A stretch of 64,000 bases of DNA from Pseudomonas mendocina (GTDB lineage Bacteria; Pseudomonadota; Gammaproteobacteria; Pseudomonadales; Pseudomonadaceae). This document shows positions 36,624 to 44,751 of the stretch, piece by piece. Each line of letters opens with the position of its first letter. Within the stretch, counting starts at the first letter, position 1. The position numbers were made by a program, and so were the translations under genes. The notes under the pieces are model-generated. The model worked only from the letters and a program-made list of their open reading frames with translations. It was not told the origin of the DNA and made no database searches. Location: the NCBI GenBank assembly GCA_037482215.1, contig CP148074.1:2356001-2420000 (forward strand), read 5' to 3'.

Positions 36624-39600
36624 TTACTCCTCCACCTGCACATCCAGCTCAAAGGCGTGGGCGAATTTCAGTTCGCTCTTGAGCTTTTGCAGCGCCTGGA
36701 TCATGGCGTCCAAGTCGGACAGAGAGGTGATGCGCGCACGGGCCTTGAAGCTGCGAGTAATGGTCTTGGCTTCTGGAGCACCCTCCTGCTCCTTTTCCTG
36801 CTGCTCGGACTTGATCCGCTCTTGCAGGCGCTCGCGCCCCAATCGCTCGATACGCTGCTTGAGTTGTTGCACCTGGTTGTGAATCTCGTAGTCGCGGTTG
36901 ACCAGTGCTTGCAGGCCAGAGATATTCGGCTGCACCTGGAGAATCAACCCTTCCAGCTTGCCAAGCAGTTCCTGCTGCTCTTGCAGGGTCAACTCAACCC
37001 ACTCAGGTACGCGCTGCAAATCGACTTCCGCCTCTTTCAGTCGTTCGGCCTGCGCCGACTGCATGGAGGTAGCGGCTGTACTTACCTGGGCACGTAGGTG
37101 GGTCAGGCGGGTGTTGAAATCGGCTGAGTGGCAGTGGAAGTCCAGCTGCTGCAAGCGCTGCGCTAGCTGAGCAAAGGGCTCGGCCAGTTCATCCTTCAAC
37201 TGTGCAGGAATATCAGTTTGCGGCAGCCCTTCGATGGCGCTGCGATGCTGGAGCAAGTCACGCAGGGTCTGCTCAAGCCCCTGCTCCAGACTATTGCGTA
37301 CCTCGGCAGCCCATTTCAGGTTTTCGTAAAGTGCCGAGTCCTGCTTACCCAGCCGTTGGGGCGCATCAGAGGCATCCGTGAGCAACACATCAGCGATATC
37401 GCGACTCAAGCTGTCCAGCCGATCTACACCTGGCAGACCTAGGCTTTTGAGCTTTTCTGCCAGGGGTGCATAGCGCTGTTGCAGGTTGGGGAACAACTTG
37501 GTGGTCGCCTTACTGATGGCGTCCTCAAGGGGCACGACCAAATCACCACAAAGCTCGGTCAGCCTGGTTGAGGCCAGAGCGAGCATCTCCATGGAAGGCT
37601 TGTCCTCGCGCAAGGAGACACCGACGCTCTTGAAGGTGTTGTTGGTCTTCAGCGCATCAATAGCCTGCTGGCCATTCACGGTGACTTCGCGCCCACCGAC
37701 TTTTAGTTTGACTTCCCCCGCCAGCAGCAGAGCAGCAAGCAGGTAGCGCAGCGTGTCCTGCGACCAGCCGAACGGCGCATCGGCAAATCTGTCGCTCAGG
37801 CTCTTGCCCTCGACGACACCAAGACGGTCGATATGATCACGAATGCTGACCAGCGCCTTGTGGTCGGTGCGGATACTCGCCTTGCCGGCGTTGACCTGCA
37901 CCAGGCCGAGCGGATCGATTGGCGTTGATATAGCGGTAAGGCTGCCTGCTCGCAGAAACTTCTCAGCAAGCTCGGTGGCCGCCCGCACAGGAGCTTCGCC
38001 GTAACGGTCGAAAACCTGCTCAGCAACTTCAGCCAAATGCTTGCGTGCAGCATCTACCAACTCACTGCCTAGGTTTTCTACAGCGTTGGTTTGACCGCGG
38101 AAGATGAAGGAGCCTTGCAGCAAACTGCGCTTGATCAGGCGCTCCAATTCTGTAGTCAGACGGTTGGCACGATCCGCCTGGCCGTTGCAGTACTCCTTGA
38201 TCTCCTGGTCGGGATCGGTTCGGTATTTGTTGGCGATCTCTTTGCAGCGATAAATCTCCGCAGTCAGATCATCAATTTCCGGAGTGGTACGACCAACCAG
38301 GTAAATCTGGTACTGCGCCTGTTTGTGTCGCGACTCATCCACCAGGCGTGTACGCGTGGTGTCGTAGTCCTTGGGATCAACTAGCTCGACGATGGTCTGG
38401 ATGGTGTTGCGATCACCCGCCAACGCCACCGGCATACCGCCTTGAGTCTGCGCCTTGAGTCCGGTTTGTACGGCCAGAGAGCCATGTAGCTGGGTGCTTG
38501 GGAGCGGGTTGTAAGCCGCCGTCAGGGCATTGTTGGCAAGGCGCTTGAGCTCAACGGCTCGCAGCGGAATCTGGCTGCGCTCTTGCTCGATATCGTTCAG
38601 CTTTTCGCTGAAGAAACGCAGGAAACCATCCTGCTCGCCAAACGGTACGATGGGATCGGTAATCAGCTCCTCAACTGCCTGCTTGATCGCTTCCGCCTGG
38701 CTGGGTGAGACGATGCTGTCATGCATCAGGCTACTGACGTTTTGCCGAGTGATCGGCAGGTTACCGAGAATTTGCAGAACACCCACGGTCTTGGCGATGT
38801 TCTGGTGGATTGGCGAGTGGCTGAAACGGATCTTGCAGACGCTGTCGACTGCCTTGTGGATGCTGACGAAAGCGCGCTGGATATCCTTCTCCAGGGCGTC
38901 GTACAGGGTCACGGTGGTAGCGAGCCAGCCCACTGGCTGATCGGCAATAGGAGTCTTGCCTTCGCCTGGCTCGACCAGCACATCCTGGATCACCTTGATT
39001 GCCGAGCGCAGACCGATGCCACCTGTAGAACGCGCCAGGGCACCCAGCAGGTGCAGCAATATGTCGAAGTGCGCAGGCAGGAAGGGATAGAGGTTGGTGA
39101 AAGTGGCCTTGTCGAAATCCGTACCGTATGCGCGAGCATCCTCTAGCTTGGTGTGATGACGCAGTGCCTGACCATGCTGATCGAACAGCGCCCCCAACTC
39201 GGCAGCACCTTGGGGTGACTTGCCCAGCAGGCGGGTGTAGCAGATCTCTTTGATGTCATTAGCTTCCAGATCGATCTGGATCGGGAAGCGGTCTTTGAGC
39301 TTGAATAGCTGCGGCGAGTTGAGCGAGGCGCGCGGGTCGTCCTCTGTCAGGGTCTGCTGCGCAGTACCGATAATCCAGACCTTGCCATCGCCCAATGCCT
39401 TGAGATTCTTGGCCAGGCCATCGAGATTGAGGATGAGGTTCGGACGCGAGCCGACGTACTGCCCCACTTCGTCGATGATGAAGATGATGTAATCCTTGCC
39501 CGACGCCTCGCGGGCAATTTCCAGCATTTCTTGGACACGGTCGTTCTCAAAGCGAATGACTTCACTGGCTTCGGTGCTGAACGAGCTCTCCGTTTTGAAC

Positions 39601-40262
39601 AAGTTCGGGTAAAGATGGTGAGCCAGGGCAGGAACCAGGCTGTCTACGACCAATTCATCGTTGCGGTAGTTGTGCCACTCCTCGCCCCCTGCCATGTCCT
39701 TGAACAGATCAAGGAACTCCTGATAACGCCCCTCTATCTTCAGTCTGCGCTCCAACGCAGCAACCTTTAGGTTGCGCGAGTAGCCGGCCCATTGCAGCAC
39801 CTTGTAGTAGAGGACGGTGGAGACCTCTTCCATGGTGGCCCCAGCCACCTGCTCACTGGCCAGGTCAAGCATCAAGACAGCCGCCGGGAAGCGCTTGGCG
39901 ACAGTACTCAGCAGCTGGCGAGTGGTGGTCTTCTTCAGGCGGTCTTGCAGGTGCTGAATGAAAGGGACGCCATCGATCTTGATGCTGTCGTCGAAAGCCA
40001 GACCAAGGTATTTGGTCAGCGAGCTCTTACCCGAGCCGTAGAAGCCAGAAACCCAGACGCCCACCTCGTTCTCACCGCCAGCATCCATGGCAGCCTGCAT
40101 CTTGAGCAGCAGCTTGTTGAATTGCTCATCGATGCTGTCAGTCACCACATACTCGGCGATCTCTGCCTTGAGACGCGCCTCCTGAGAGACGCCGTAGGTG
40201 ATGACCTTTTCGATGCTGCGGTAGATGTCTTTGCTGGGGTCGAAAAGCTGTTTGATTTCCAT
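36624..40262 (-). CDS. brxC: BrxC, BREX P-loop ATPase
   Basis: 1212 residues, a normal size for BrxC/PglY. Walker A SGFYGSGKSSLTKYLG lies near residue 70 and a Walker B-like IIFIIDEVGQYVG near 265, followed by a sensor-like VWIIGTAQQTL. The C-terminal half is long and helical with coiled-coil character. It is an ORC/Cdc6-like AAA+ protein needed for both methylation and defence in studied BREX systems. It starts 15 bp after brxB. Confidence 0.92.
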   Translation of the reverse strand: MEIKQLFDPSKDIYRSIEKVITYGVSQEARLKAEIAEYVVTDSIDEQFNKLLLKMQAAMDAGGENEVGVWVSGFYGSGKSSLTKYLGLAFDDSIKIDGVPFIQHLQDRLKKTTTRQLLSTVAKRFPAAVLMLDLASEQVAGATMEEVSTVLYYKVLQWAGYSRNLKVAALERRLKIEGRYQEFLDLFKDMAGGEEWHNYRNDELVVDSLVPALAHHLYPNLFKTESSFSTEASEVIRFENDRVQEMLEIAREASGKDYIIFIIDEVGQYVGSRPNLILNLDGLAKNLKALGDGKVWIIGTAQQTLTEDDPRASLNSPQLFKLKDRFPIQIDLEANDIKEICYTRLLGKSPQGAAELGALFDQHGQALRHHTKLEDARAYGTDFDKATFTNLYPFLPAHFDILLHLLGALARSTGGIGLRSAIKVIQDVLVEPGEGKTPIADQPVGWLATTVTLYDALEKDIQRAFVSIHKAVDSVCKIRFSHSPIHQNIAKTVGVLQILGNLPITRQNVSSLMHDSIVSPSQAEAIKQAVEELITDPIVPFGEQDGFLRFFSEKLNDIEQERSQIPLRAVELKRLANNALTAAYNPLPSTQLHGSLAVQTGLKAQTQGGMPVALAGDRNTIQTIVELVDPKDYDTTRTRLVDESRHKQAQYQIYLVGRTTPEIDDLTAEIYRCKEIANKYRTDPDQEIKEYCNGQADRANRLTTELERLIKRSLLQGSFIFRGQTNAVENLGSELVDAARKHLAEVAEQVFDRYGEAPVRAATELAEKFLRAGSLTAISTPIDPLGLVQVNAGKASIRTDHKALVSIRDHIDRLGVVEGKSLSDRFADAPFGWSQDTLRYLLAALLLAGEVKLKVGGREVTVNGQQAIDALKTNNTFKSVGVSLREDKPSMEMLALASTRLTELCGDLVVPLEDAISKATTKLFPNLQQRYAPLAEKLKSLGLPGVDRLDSLSRDIADVLLTDASDAPQRLGKQDSALYENLKWAAEVRNSLEQGLEQTLRDLLQHRSAIEGLPQTDIPAQLKDELAEPFAQLAQRLQQLDFHCHSADFNTRLTHLRAQVSTAATSMQSAQAERLKEAEVDLQRVPEWVELTLQEQQELLGKLEGLILQVQPNISGLQALVNRDYEIHNQVQQLKQRIERLGRERLQERIKSEQQEKEQEGAPEAKTITRSFKARARITSLSDLDAMIQALQKLKSELKFAHAFELDVQVEE

Positions 40263-40277
40263 ACTTGCCTCTATTCC

Positions 40278-40850
40278 TTAGCCGCCGACATGTACCGAGC
40301 GGTAGTTACCGTCCTCGGGATAAAAACCGAGGAACTTCAGACGGGTTTTGCCAGTGCGCACGCCGGGATAGAAAAACACGGTGGGCACATGGAATTTGCC
40401 TTGCAGCTTCCCTTCGATCACACCGATGCGCATGAAGGGATGCAGGGCCTCTAAATCGGAGACCAACAAGATGGCCTTGGGCTTATCTTCGAGAGTGGCT
40501 AGCTTGGCCTCAAGGCGATCTTGAAGCGCGCCGTTTGCTATTGCGTTGGCCAGGGAGGCGTTGGTCTTTTCCCAGGACTGAGGGGCACGCTGGTCTGCCG
40601 CCAGCCAGATCTTGCGCAGCGGCGCTTTGCCGAGAATGTCGGCAATCTCTTCTGCGATTGAAAAGGTGTGTACATCCCAGCCCTCGTTGCGCAGACGCGC
40701 CTCCCAAGCCGGCTGCTGGCGCTTCACTTCCAGGATCTGCTCCGGGTGAAACACCAGATAGAAAATCGGTTCGAAACTGGCGTGACCGAATTCGCGCCCT
40801 TGGCGGATGCGCTCGATCAGCTCATTAAAGTCAGCCTTGAGTGAGGACAT
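40278..40850 (-). CDS. brxB: BrxB (DUF1788)
   Basis: 190 residues. The sequence fits BrxB: EPIFYLVFHPEQILEVK near residue 30, then RNEGWDVHTFSIAEEI, AILLVSDLEALHPF and the ending VFFYPGVRTGKTRLKFLGFYPEDGNYRS, which recalls BREX and DNA phosphorothioation-associated relatives. Essential in type 1 BREX, though its biochemical role is unclear. The start overlaps the brxA end by 20 bases. Confidence 0.9.
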   Translation of the reverse strand: MSSLKADFNELIERIRQGREFGHASFEPIFYLVFHPEQILEVKRQQPAWEARLRNEGWDVHTFSIAEEIADILGKAPLRKIWLAADQRAPQSWEKTNASLANAIANGALQDRLEAKLATLEDKPKAILLVSDLEALHPFMRIGVIEGKLQGKFHVPTVFFYPGVRTGKTRLKFLGFYPEDGNYRSVHVGG

Positions 40851-41616
40851 CGATCACCTCGTCCATGTGCTTGTGCGTCCAGCTGATATGAGTAACGTCG
40901 GCAGCGGACTGCATGATCAGAAAGCCTTGCAGCGAGAGGCGCTTGAGTTCTTCACGCACGTCTTCACGCTCAAGGCCAAACAATTGCCAATCGCTGTGGC
41001 CAACGATCTGGTTGTCTCCCAGGCCCTGAAACTTGAGGTCGTAGGCTACATAGGCAGCCACTCTGGGCAGGATTCGAAATGGCAGAATCCGGCGAGGCCC
41101 CCGAGTATTGGCCGACAGCAATTGGTAGTCAGCGCAGCAGCCCATCAGATAGGAGGAAATCCGCTTGATGGTGGTGTCAGACCAAGGCTTCTGAGTCTTG
41201 CCCTTGCGTACACCTGTCAGCACAAACTCACGCGCTTCGTCCAAGGTCAGGCTGTCACGCCCGGCACTGTAGTGCTGCCAGTATTGCTCACGGACGAAGT
41301 CTTCCAGAATCAGGTTGGCGCGCGCGGTGTACAGGAACAGGAGCTGGCTGAATTCTTGACGCGTCAGATTGGCTGCCAGTCTCTTAAGCGAGCCAGCAGT
41401 ACCCGGCGTTCGCAGAAAGCGCGGGGCAAAACACTCGCTGACGATATTGTGCAAGCGACGGGCCGACACCAGAGGAAAAAGGCCGGAAGCTAGCGCCTTG
41501 TCCGATAACTCACTCGTACTGATACCAGGCTTATAGAGCCCAAGCAGTAAGCGCGTTTCTTCAATAAGCCCCAACCCTGCTTGGAGCTGGGTGGTGTAAT
41601 AACGCACTGCGCTCAC
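40831..41616 (-). CDS. brxA: BrxA (DUF1819)
   Basis: 261 residues from GTG 41616, chosen because GGGAGG lies six bases before it and because it overlaps the brxE-like stop codon (GTGA). It is longer than the roughly 200 residues usual for BrxA. The body matches: RYYTTQLQAGLGLIEETRLLL, the SARRLHNIV segment and the QFLFLYTARANLILEDFV-like block, ending in the VTHISWTHK segment. BrxA is a small helical DNA-binding protein of the core complex. Confidence 0.88.
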   Translation of the reverse strand: MSAVRYYTTQLQAGLGLIEETRLLLGLYKPGISTSELSDKALASGLFPLVSARRLHNIVSECFAPRFLRTPGTAGSLKRLAANLTRQEFSQLLFLYTARANLILEDFVREQYWQHYSAGRDSLTLDEAREFVLTGVRKGKTQKPWSDTTIKRISSYLMGCCADYQLLSANTRGPRRILPFRILPRVAAYVAYDLKFQGLGDNQIVGHSDWQLFGLEREDVREELKRLSLQGFLIMQSAADVTHISWTHKHMDEVIDVLTQG

Positions 41617-42113
41617 TGCGCCTCCCGCAAGAATGGGAAGCACTGGATACCTTTCTTAAAGGCATCCAGGTACAGCGCGGCGCAAGACTCCAGCGCATCG
41701 CTCAGCTCATCAGTCAAATCACCGACAACAACAGGCCCTTCACTGGCGCTGACAGGGCCACCCGCAAGCTCTGCCAAGCGACCCAAAGCCTGATCGCGAC
41801 TTGCAACCAATGTGCGGACTCTAGACTCGAAGGCTTTATCTGAGAAAACCCCAGCAGCTGACTGCTCGAATATCTCCGGGAGCCTGAATAAATGGAAGGT
41901 TCGTCCCTCACCTATGTGCTCCTCATGCTTACGAGCAGCAGCTGCGGTCACACCCTGATACTGGGCGAGCGAGGTTGAACGAGCGAAAACTGGCCCAAGG
42001 AAAGCTGCGGCTGTAGGGCTAAAAAACTGGCTCGGCCACCAGGCTGGCTGCTGCTCACCGAGGTAACCGACGAGCACTCGCAGCTCGGCAATGGTTTGTG
42101 CATCCTTGATCAT
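41613..42113 (-). CDS. brxE: BrxE-like protein, first gene of the BREX operon
   Basis: 166 residues. The opening LRVLVGYLGEQQPAWWPSQFFSP, the segment GVTAAAARKHEEHIGEG and HLFRLPEIFEQ match my recollection of the BrxE family, small proteins named from type 6 BREX loci. Role unknown. It is transcribed divergently from the WYL regulator and overlaps brxA. If the name is right, this locus combines a type 6 component with the type 1 effector BrxL. Confidence 0.6.
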   Translation of the reverse strand: MIKDAQTIAELRVLVGYLGEQQPAWWPSQFFSPTAAAFLGPVFARSTSLAQYQGVTAAAARKHEEHIGEGRTFHLFRLPEIFEQSAAGVFSDKAFESRVRTLVASRDQALGRLAELAGGPVSASEGPVVVGDLTDELSDALESCAALYLDAFKKGIQCFPFLREAQ

Positions 42114-42276
42114 CGCTTTTGAATCTCATCATGCTGCGCAAGAGCGCAAATCATAGGGGCTATCACACCCCTGGCGGACAGAATTCTGCTTCAATAGGCA
42201 TGATGCTATGTAAATTCTCGCTACACATCCACTCTGTCTGCATATACACGTAAACTTTTTGCTCAGGCCTCGCTAC
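42114..42276. promoter_or_regulatory. Divergent brxE/brxR control region with dyads
   Basis: Two dyads are visible: AGGGG-N8-CCCCT at 42155-42172 and an imperfect ATAGGCAT/ATGCTAT around 42194-42210. BrxR-type proteins repress BREX promoters by binding inverted repeats, so these are candidate sites. Confidence 0.45.
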
Positions 42277-43149
42277 GTGAAACGCTCACAACAGATCGAG
42301 TCAGTCCGCTGGGACTTGGCACTGCGCTATCAATTGATCGAGACCGTGGTCTGGTGGGAGGGGCGTCTCACGACTAATCACCTGATGCAGAGCTTTGGCA
42401 TCAGCAGGCAGCAAGCGTCGAAAGACATCAACACCTACATCAACGAGCACGCCCCCAAAAATCTGGTATACGACCGGCATTTAAAGGGATATGTGCCTGC
42501 CAAGACATTCAAGCCACGCTTCATTGATGACAGTGCCAGCGACTACCTGCGACTCCTAAATCAGAACCACGAACGCGAAGCTCACATCGAAGGGCTGGCA
42601 CTGGCCTATGCTCACACCGAAATTCTTCAGGTACCTGATCGCTCAATAAGGCCGGAGATCCTGCGCCCCCTGCTCCGCGCATGCCGTGAGGGCCTACGCC
42701 TGGAGTGCGAGTACGTATCCCTAAGCAGCCCGATCCCGGAGACGCGCCTCATCGCACCTCACACGTTGGTATTTAGTGGGATGCGTTGGCATGTTCGGGC
42801 TTTCTGCGAGAAGAATGGCGACTACCGTGATTTTGTTCTAAGCCGTTTCCGCGGCGAGCTTGAGCCCCTCGGGAAATCCGATTGGACACGCGAGATGGAT
42901 GCTGGGTGGTCAGCGCAAGTGGTCATCACCATTGAGCCCGACTCTCGACTCAGTCAATCGCAGCGAGAAATCATCGAAACGGACTACGGAATGACGAAAG
43001 GCCAACTCGTAATTCCAACTCGCGGAGCACTGGCACAGTACGTCTTACAGCGCTATCAGCTCGATCCGCACAAAATTCAGCCTCGTGCCAGCGCGCAGCA
43101 AATCGTTGTGGCCAATCTTGATGAGCTCAAGCCCTGGCTCTATGAATGA
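42277..43149 (+). CDS. brxR: BrxR-type WYL-domain transcriptional regulator
   Basis: 290 residues from GTG 42277 (homologues start near SQQIESVRWDLALRY); an upstream TTG at 42259 is less likely. The N-terminal winged HTH (LTTNHLMQSFGISRQQASKDINTY) is followed by the WYL domain (about 130-210: LECEYVSLSSP...RLIAPHTLVFSGMRWHVRAFC...RDFVLSRFRG) and a WCX-like C-terminal domain. BrxR proteins repress BREX operons and may sense nucleotide or nucleic-acid ligands through WYL. Divergent from brxE. Confidence 0.85.
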   Translation: MKRSQQIESVRWDLALRYQLIETVVWWEGRLTTNHLMQSFGISRQQASKDINTYINEHAPKNLVYDRHLKGYVPAKTFKPRFIDDSASDYLRLLNQNHEREAHIEGLALAYAHTEILQVPDRSIRPEILRPLLRACREGLRLECEYVSLSSPIPETRLIAPHTLVFSGMRWHVRAFCEKNGDYRDFVLSRFRGELEPLGKSDWTREMDAGWSAQVVITIEPDSRLSQSQREIIETDYGMTKGQLVIPTRGALAQYVLQRYQLDPHKIQPRASAQQIVVANLDELKPWLYE

Positions 43150-43157
43150 CCCCAGAT

Positions 43158-43334
43158 TCAATCACAGCGCTGTAAAGCTGCCTCGTGGAAATGCCGCTCA
43201 ATCGCTTCAACCAAGTCATCCAGAGCGTCTTGCAGACGCATATCTTCGCGCGGGTCAGAGCTTTTTGGCTTGAATGTCCGTGCATGGTGAAGGAGCGCCT
43301 CGGCATCATTAGTACTGAGATCGAGCTGAATCAT
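43158..43334 (-). CDS. Small unknown protein beside brxR
   Basis: 58 residues from ATG 43334, preceded by AGGGGTG. The sequence MIQLDLSTNDAEALLHHARTF is followed by a charged helical ending. A size and helix pattern like this are seen in small regulatory or antitoxin-like proteins, but no family is recognised. Convergent with brxR, eight bases apart. Confidence 0.5.
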   Translation of the reverse strand: MIQLDLSTNDAEALLHHARTFKPKSSDPREDMRLQDALDDLVEAIERHFHEAALQRCD

Positions 43335-43930
43335 GTTCACCCCTGTTTGCCTCGACGTGAGTGGGCTGGATCCCTGAATGGGGTTGAAGCCTGTAGATGG
43401 TTGTGAAACACAACCATCTACAGGCTTCAAGTCAAAAAAATTCTCGTTAAAGCAGCTTTTGATTTCAAAGCTTAAGCCGCAGCCTGTCGGCTGCGAAGAA
43501 GACGAGCTCCCGAACCCAGAGGAGCGGCTGGCGTCTTTCTCCTCTGCTTTTCGAGCGGTATTGGCGTTAGCTTCGCCTGCGGATACGAAGAAAAAACTGA
43601 AGGGAAAAATGGGGCTGGAGGTAACGCGCTTTTTCTTTGCTCTCAAATATATAGATCCGACCTCAAAATTTTTTTTCAACTCCCCCCTCTCTAAAAAGCC
43701 GACGAACGGTAGTTATCAGAGGGTGAAAAACCCTTCGAAAAACACACCAATCCCTTGCAGCACTAGGGCTTCGTACATTTCAGCCTCCCAGCAAAGAAAA
43801 ATCAGAATACGACCGACGGACGGTAAAGTTTTTGCCAAAAAGCCGGGGCGATTTCGTCCAACATCAACGAGCCCACAGACACCATCCAGGCACCCGCGAG
43901 GTGTCGCTGGGCAAAGCCACCCGTACACGC
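43335..43930. other. Gene-poor 600-bp stretch
   Basis: Apart from the perfect hairpin at 43384-43430 I see no supported gene. A plus-strand frame (43378-43944) is long, but its composition is erratic and it runs through the hairpin. Runs of A and T (for example 43668-43677) and short stems occur. Confidence 0.45.
43384..43430. repeat. Perfect 22-bp inverted repeat with 3-base loop
   Basis: The arm at 43384-43405 (TTGAAGCCTGTAGATGGTTG plus TG) is the exact complement of 43409-43430 around AAA. Followed by GTC and seven A residues on the plus strand, so it is not a normal terminator in that direction. Confidence 0.85.
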
Positions 43931-43934
43931 ATCA

Positions 43935-44006
43935 GTATACTTAGTATACTATGATTAAATTTTTCTATCACTACGAGTTGACAGATAGAGAAAGGTTGGC
44001 TAACTT
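43935..44006 (+). promoter_or_regulatory. Promoter with palindromic operator for the hairpin RNA
   Basis: TTGACA (43978-43983), a 17-bp spacer and TAACTT (44001-44006) form a sigma-70 promoter. Upstream is the perfect palindrome GTATAC-TTA-GTATAC (43935-43949). The block GATTAAAT...TATCAC...ACGnGTTGACA is shared with the promoter at 53055-53083. Confidence 0.6.
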
Positions 44007-44053
44007 AGTAACTGCAAGCTTGGCACCTCCCTAGCAGGCGGTGCTGTGATTTT

Positions 44054-44210
44054 CTGCCGAATAGGCAGCTTAGAGACACTCAGCCGTACCGAGCGACACC
44101 TCTGCCGAATAGGCAGTTTGATAATACCTGCTGTACCGTGCGTCACCTCTGCCGAATAGGCAGTTTGAAGATACCCGCTGTACCGTGCGTCACCCCTGCC
44201 GAATAGGCAG
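44054..44210 (+). repeat. Four tandem 47-48-bp units with a 15-bp hairpin
   Basis: CTGCCGAATAGGCAG starts at 44054, 44102, 44149 and 44196 (periods 48, 47, 47). The second and third whole units differ at only a few positions. All sit inside the candidate RNA. Confidence 0.9.
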
Positions 44211-44212
44211 TC

Positions 44213-44243
44213 AAAAAGCCAGGGCTAACGCCCTGGCTTTTTT
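44213..44243 (+). terminator. Strong rho-independent terminator of the hairpin RNA
   Basis: AAAAAGCCAGGGC / GCCCTGGCTTTTTT with a TAAC loop: a GC-rich 8-bp core flanked by A- and T-runs, so it can work in both directions. Confidence 0.9.
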
Positions 44244-44310
44244 CATTCCGCCTTTCCCTCCGCATCACCAAATCAATTAACCATAGCGATCAGGCAGATC
44301 TTCTTCTCTG

Positions 44311-44577
44311 TCACACGTTGAGATTCGCTTCGAGCACCTCCTCGATAGAGTGAGAATTGCGGATGCGCGACCCGGCAAGGGCAGACAACTCGGCCTCGGT
44401 GAGGTCTAGAGGATCGCGGCAATTCCTTACCGCTGCCTGTTCAATCTCTATCAGTACCACCTCTTTCTCCCCATCCAAATGCTCCAAAACTAGGGTTTCT
44501 AAAGCAGCCTCGGCTTCTTCGATGGAGGCATAGATTTCACCAAATAGGCCGTTTACCTGATCTGCGAGCTGGTACAT
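44311..44577 (-). CDS. Small acidic unknown protein divergent from an integrase
   Basis: 88 residues from ATG 44577, preceded by TAGGAGAATCACC. Strongly acidic and helical (SIEEAEAALETLVLEHLDGEKE...), with no motif I recognise. A longer upstream extension lacks support. Lies divergently from the integrase gene that follows. Confidence 0.55.
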   Translation of the reverse strand: MYQLADQVNGLFGEIYASIEEAEAALETLVLEHLDGEKEVVLIEIEQAAVRNCRDPLDLTEAELSALAGSRIRNSHSIEEVLEANLNV

Positions 44578-44751
44578 GGTGATTCTCCTAACTGTTAACC
44601 CGTAACCATCCGGGACGATTGAAATTCGACAACAGCCCCTCGCTTTTGGCCCTTCAGACGACCTACTTGCGGCGAAAACCAAGCCCCACGCCACATGAAG
44701 GGTGCTGCCAACCCCAAATTATCACATTAGCAATTGATCAAAATGAAAATA

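Larger units (their letters stand above)
44013..44243 (+). ncRNA. Candidate small RNA with four Cas6f-like hairpins
   Basis: Delimited by a sigma-70 promoter and a strong terminator, with no coding frame. A 5' stem (GCACC.../...GGTGC, 44023-44044) is followed by four copies of CTGCCGAATAGGCAG at 44054, 44102, 44149 and 44196, then the terminator. The hairpin differs by one loop base from the CTGCCGTATAGGCAG stem of type I-F CRISPR repeats that Cas6f (Csy4) binds. The first copy continues CTTAGAGA, close to the CTAAGAAA or CTTAGAAA end of I-F repeats. The 32-33-base intervals are alike (each contains GTACCG-GCG-CACC), so they are not acquired spacers. The function is unknown; interaction with a type I-F system is a hypothesis. 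Confidence 0.55.

Noticed and set aside
28082..40454. Long plus-strand frames opposite the BREX genes
   Set aside because: They are antisense shadows of GC-rich coding sequence. The minus-strand frames match known families throughout.
26072..43149. A novel restriction-modification system distinct from BREX
   Set aside because: PglZ, BrxC, BrxB, BrxA, PglX and BrxL are all recognisable, so it is a BREX locus with extra components.
43378..43944. 188-codon plus-strand gene
   Set aside because: It runs through the perfect inverted repeat, lacks a ribosome binding site, and its composition changes along the frame.
44054..44210. CRISPR array
   Set aside because: The hairpins resemble I-F repeats, but the period is 47-48 instead of 60, the intervals are similar to each other, and there are no cas genes.
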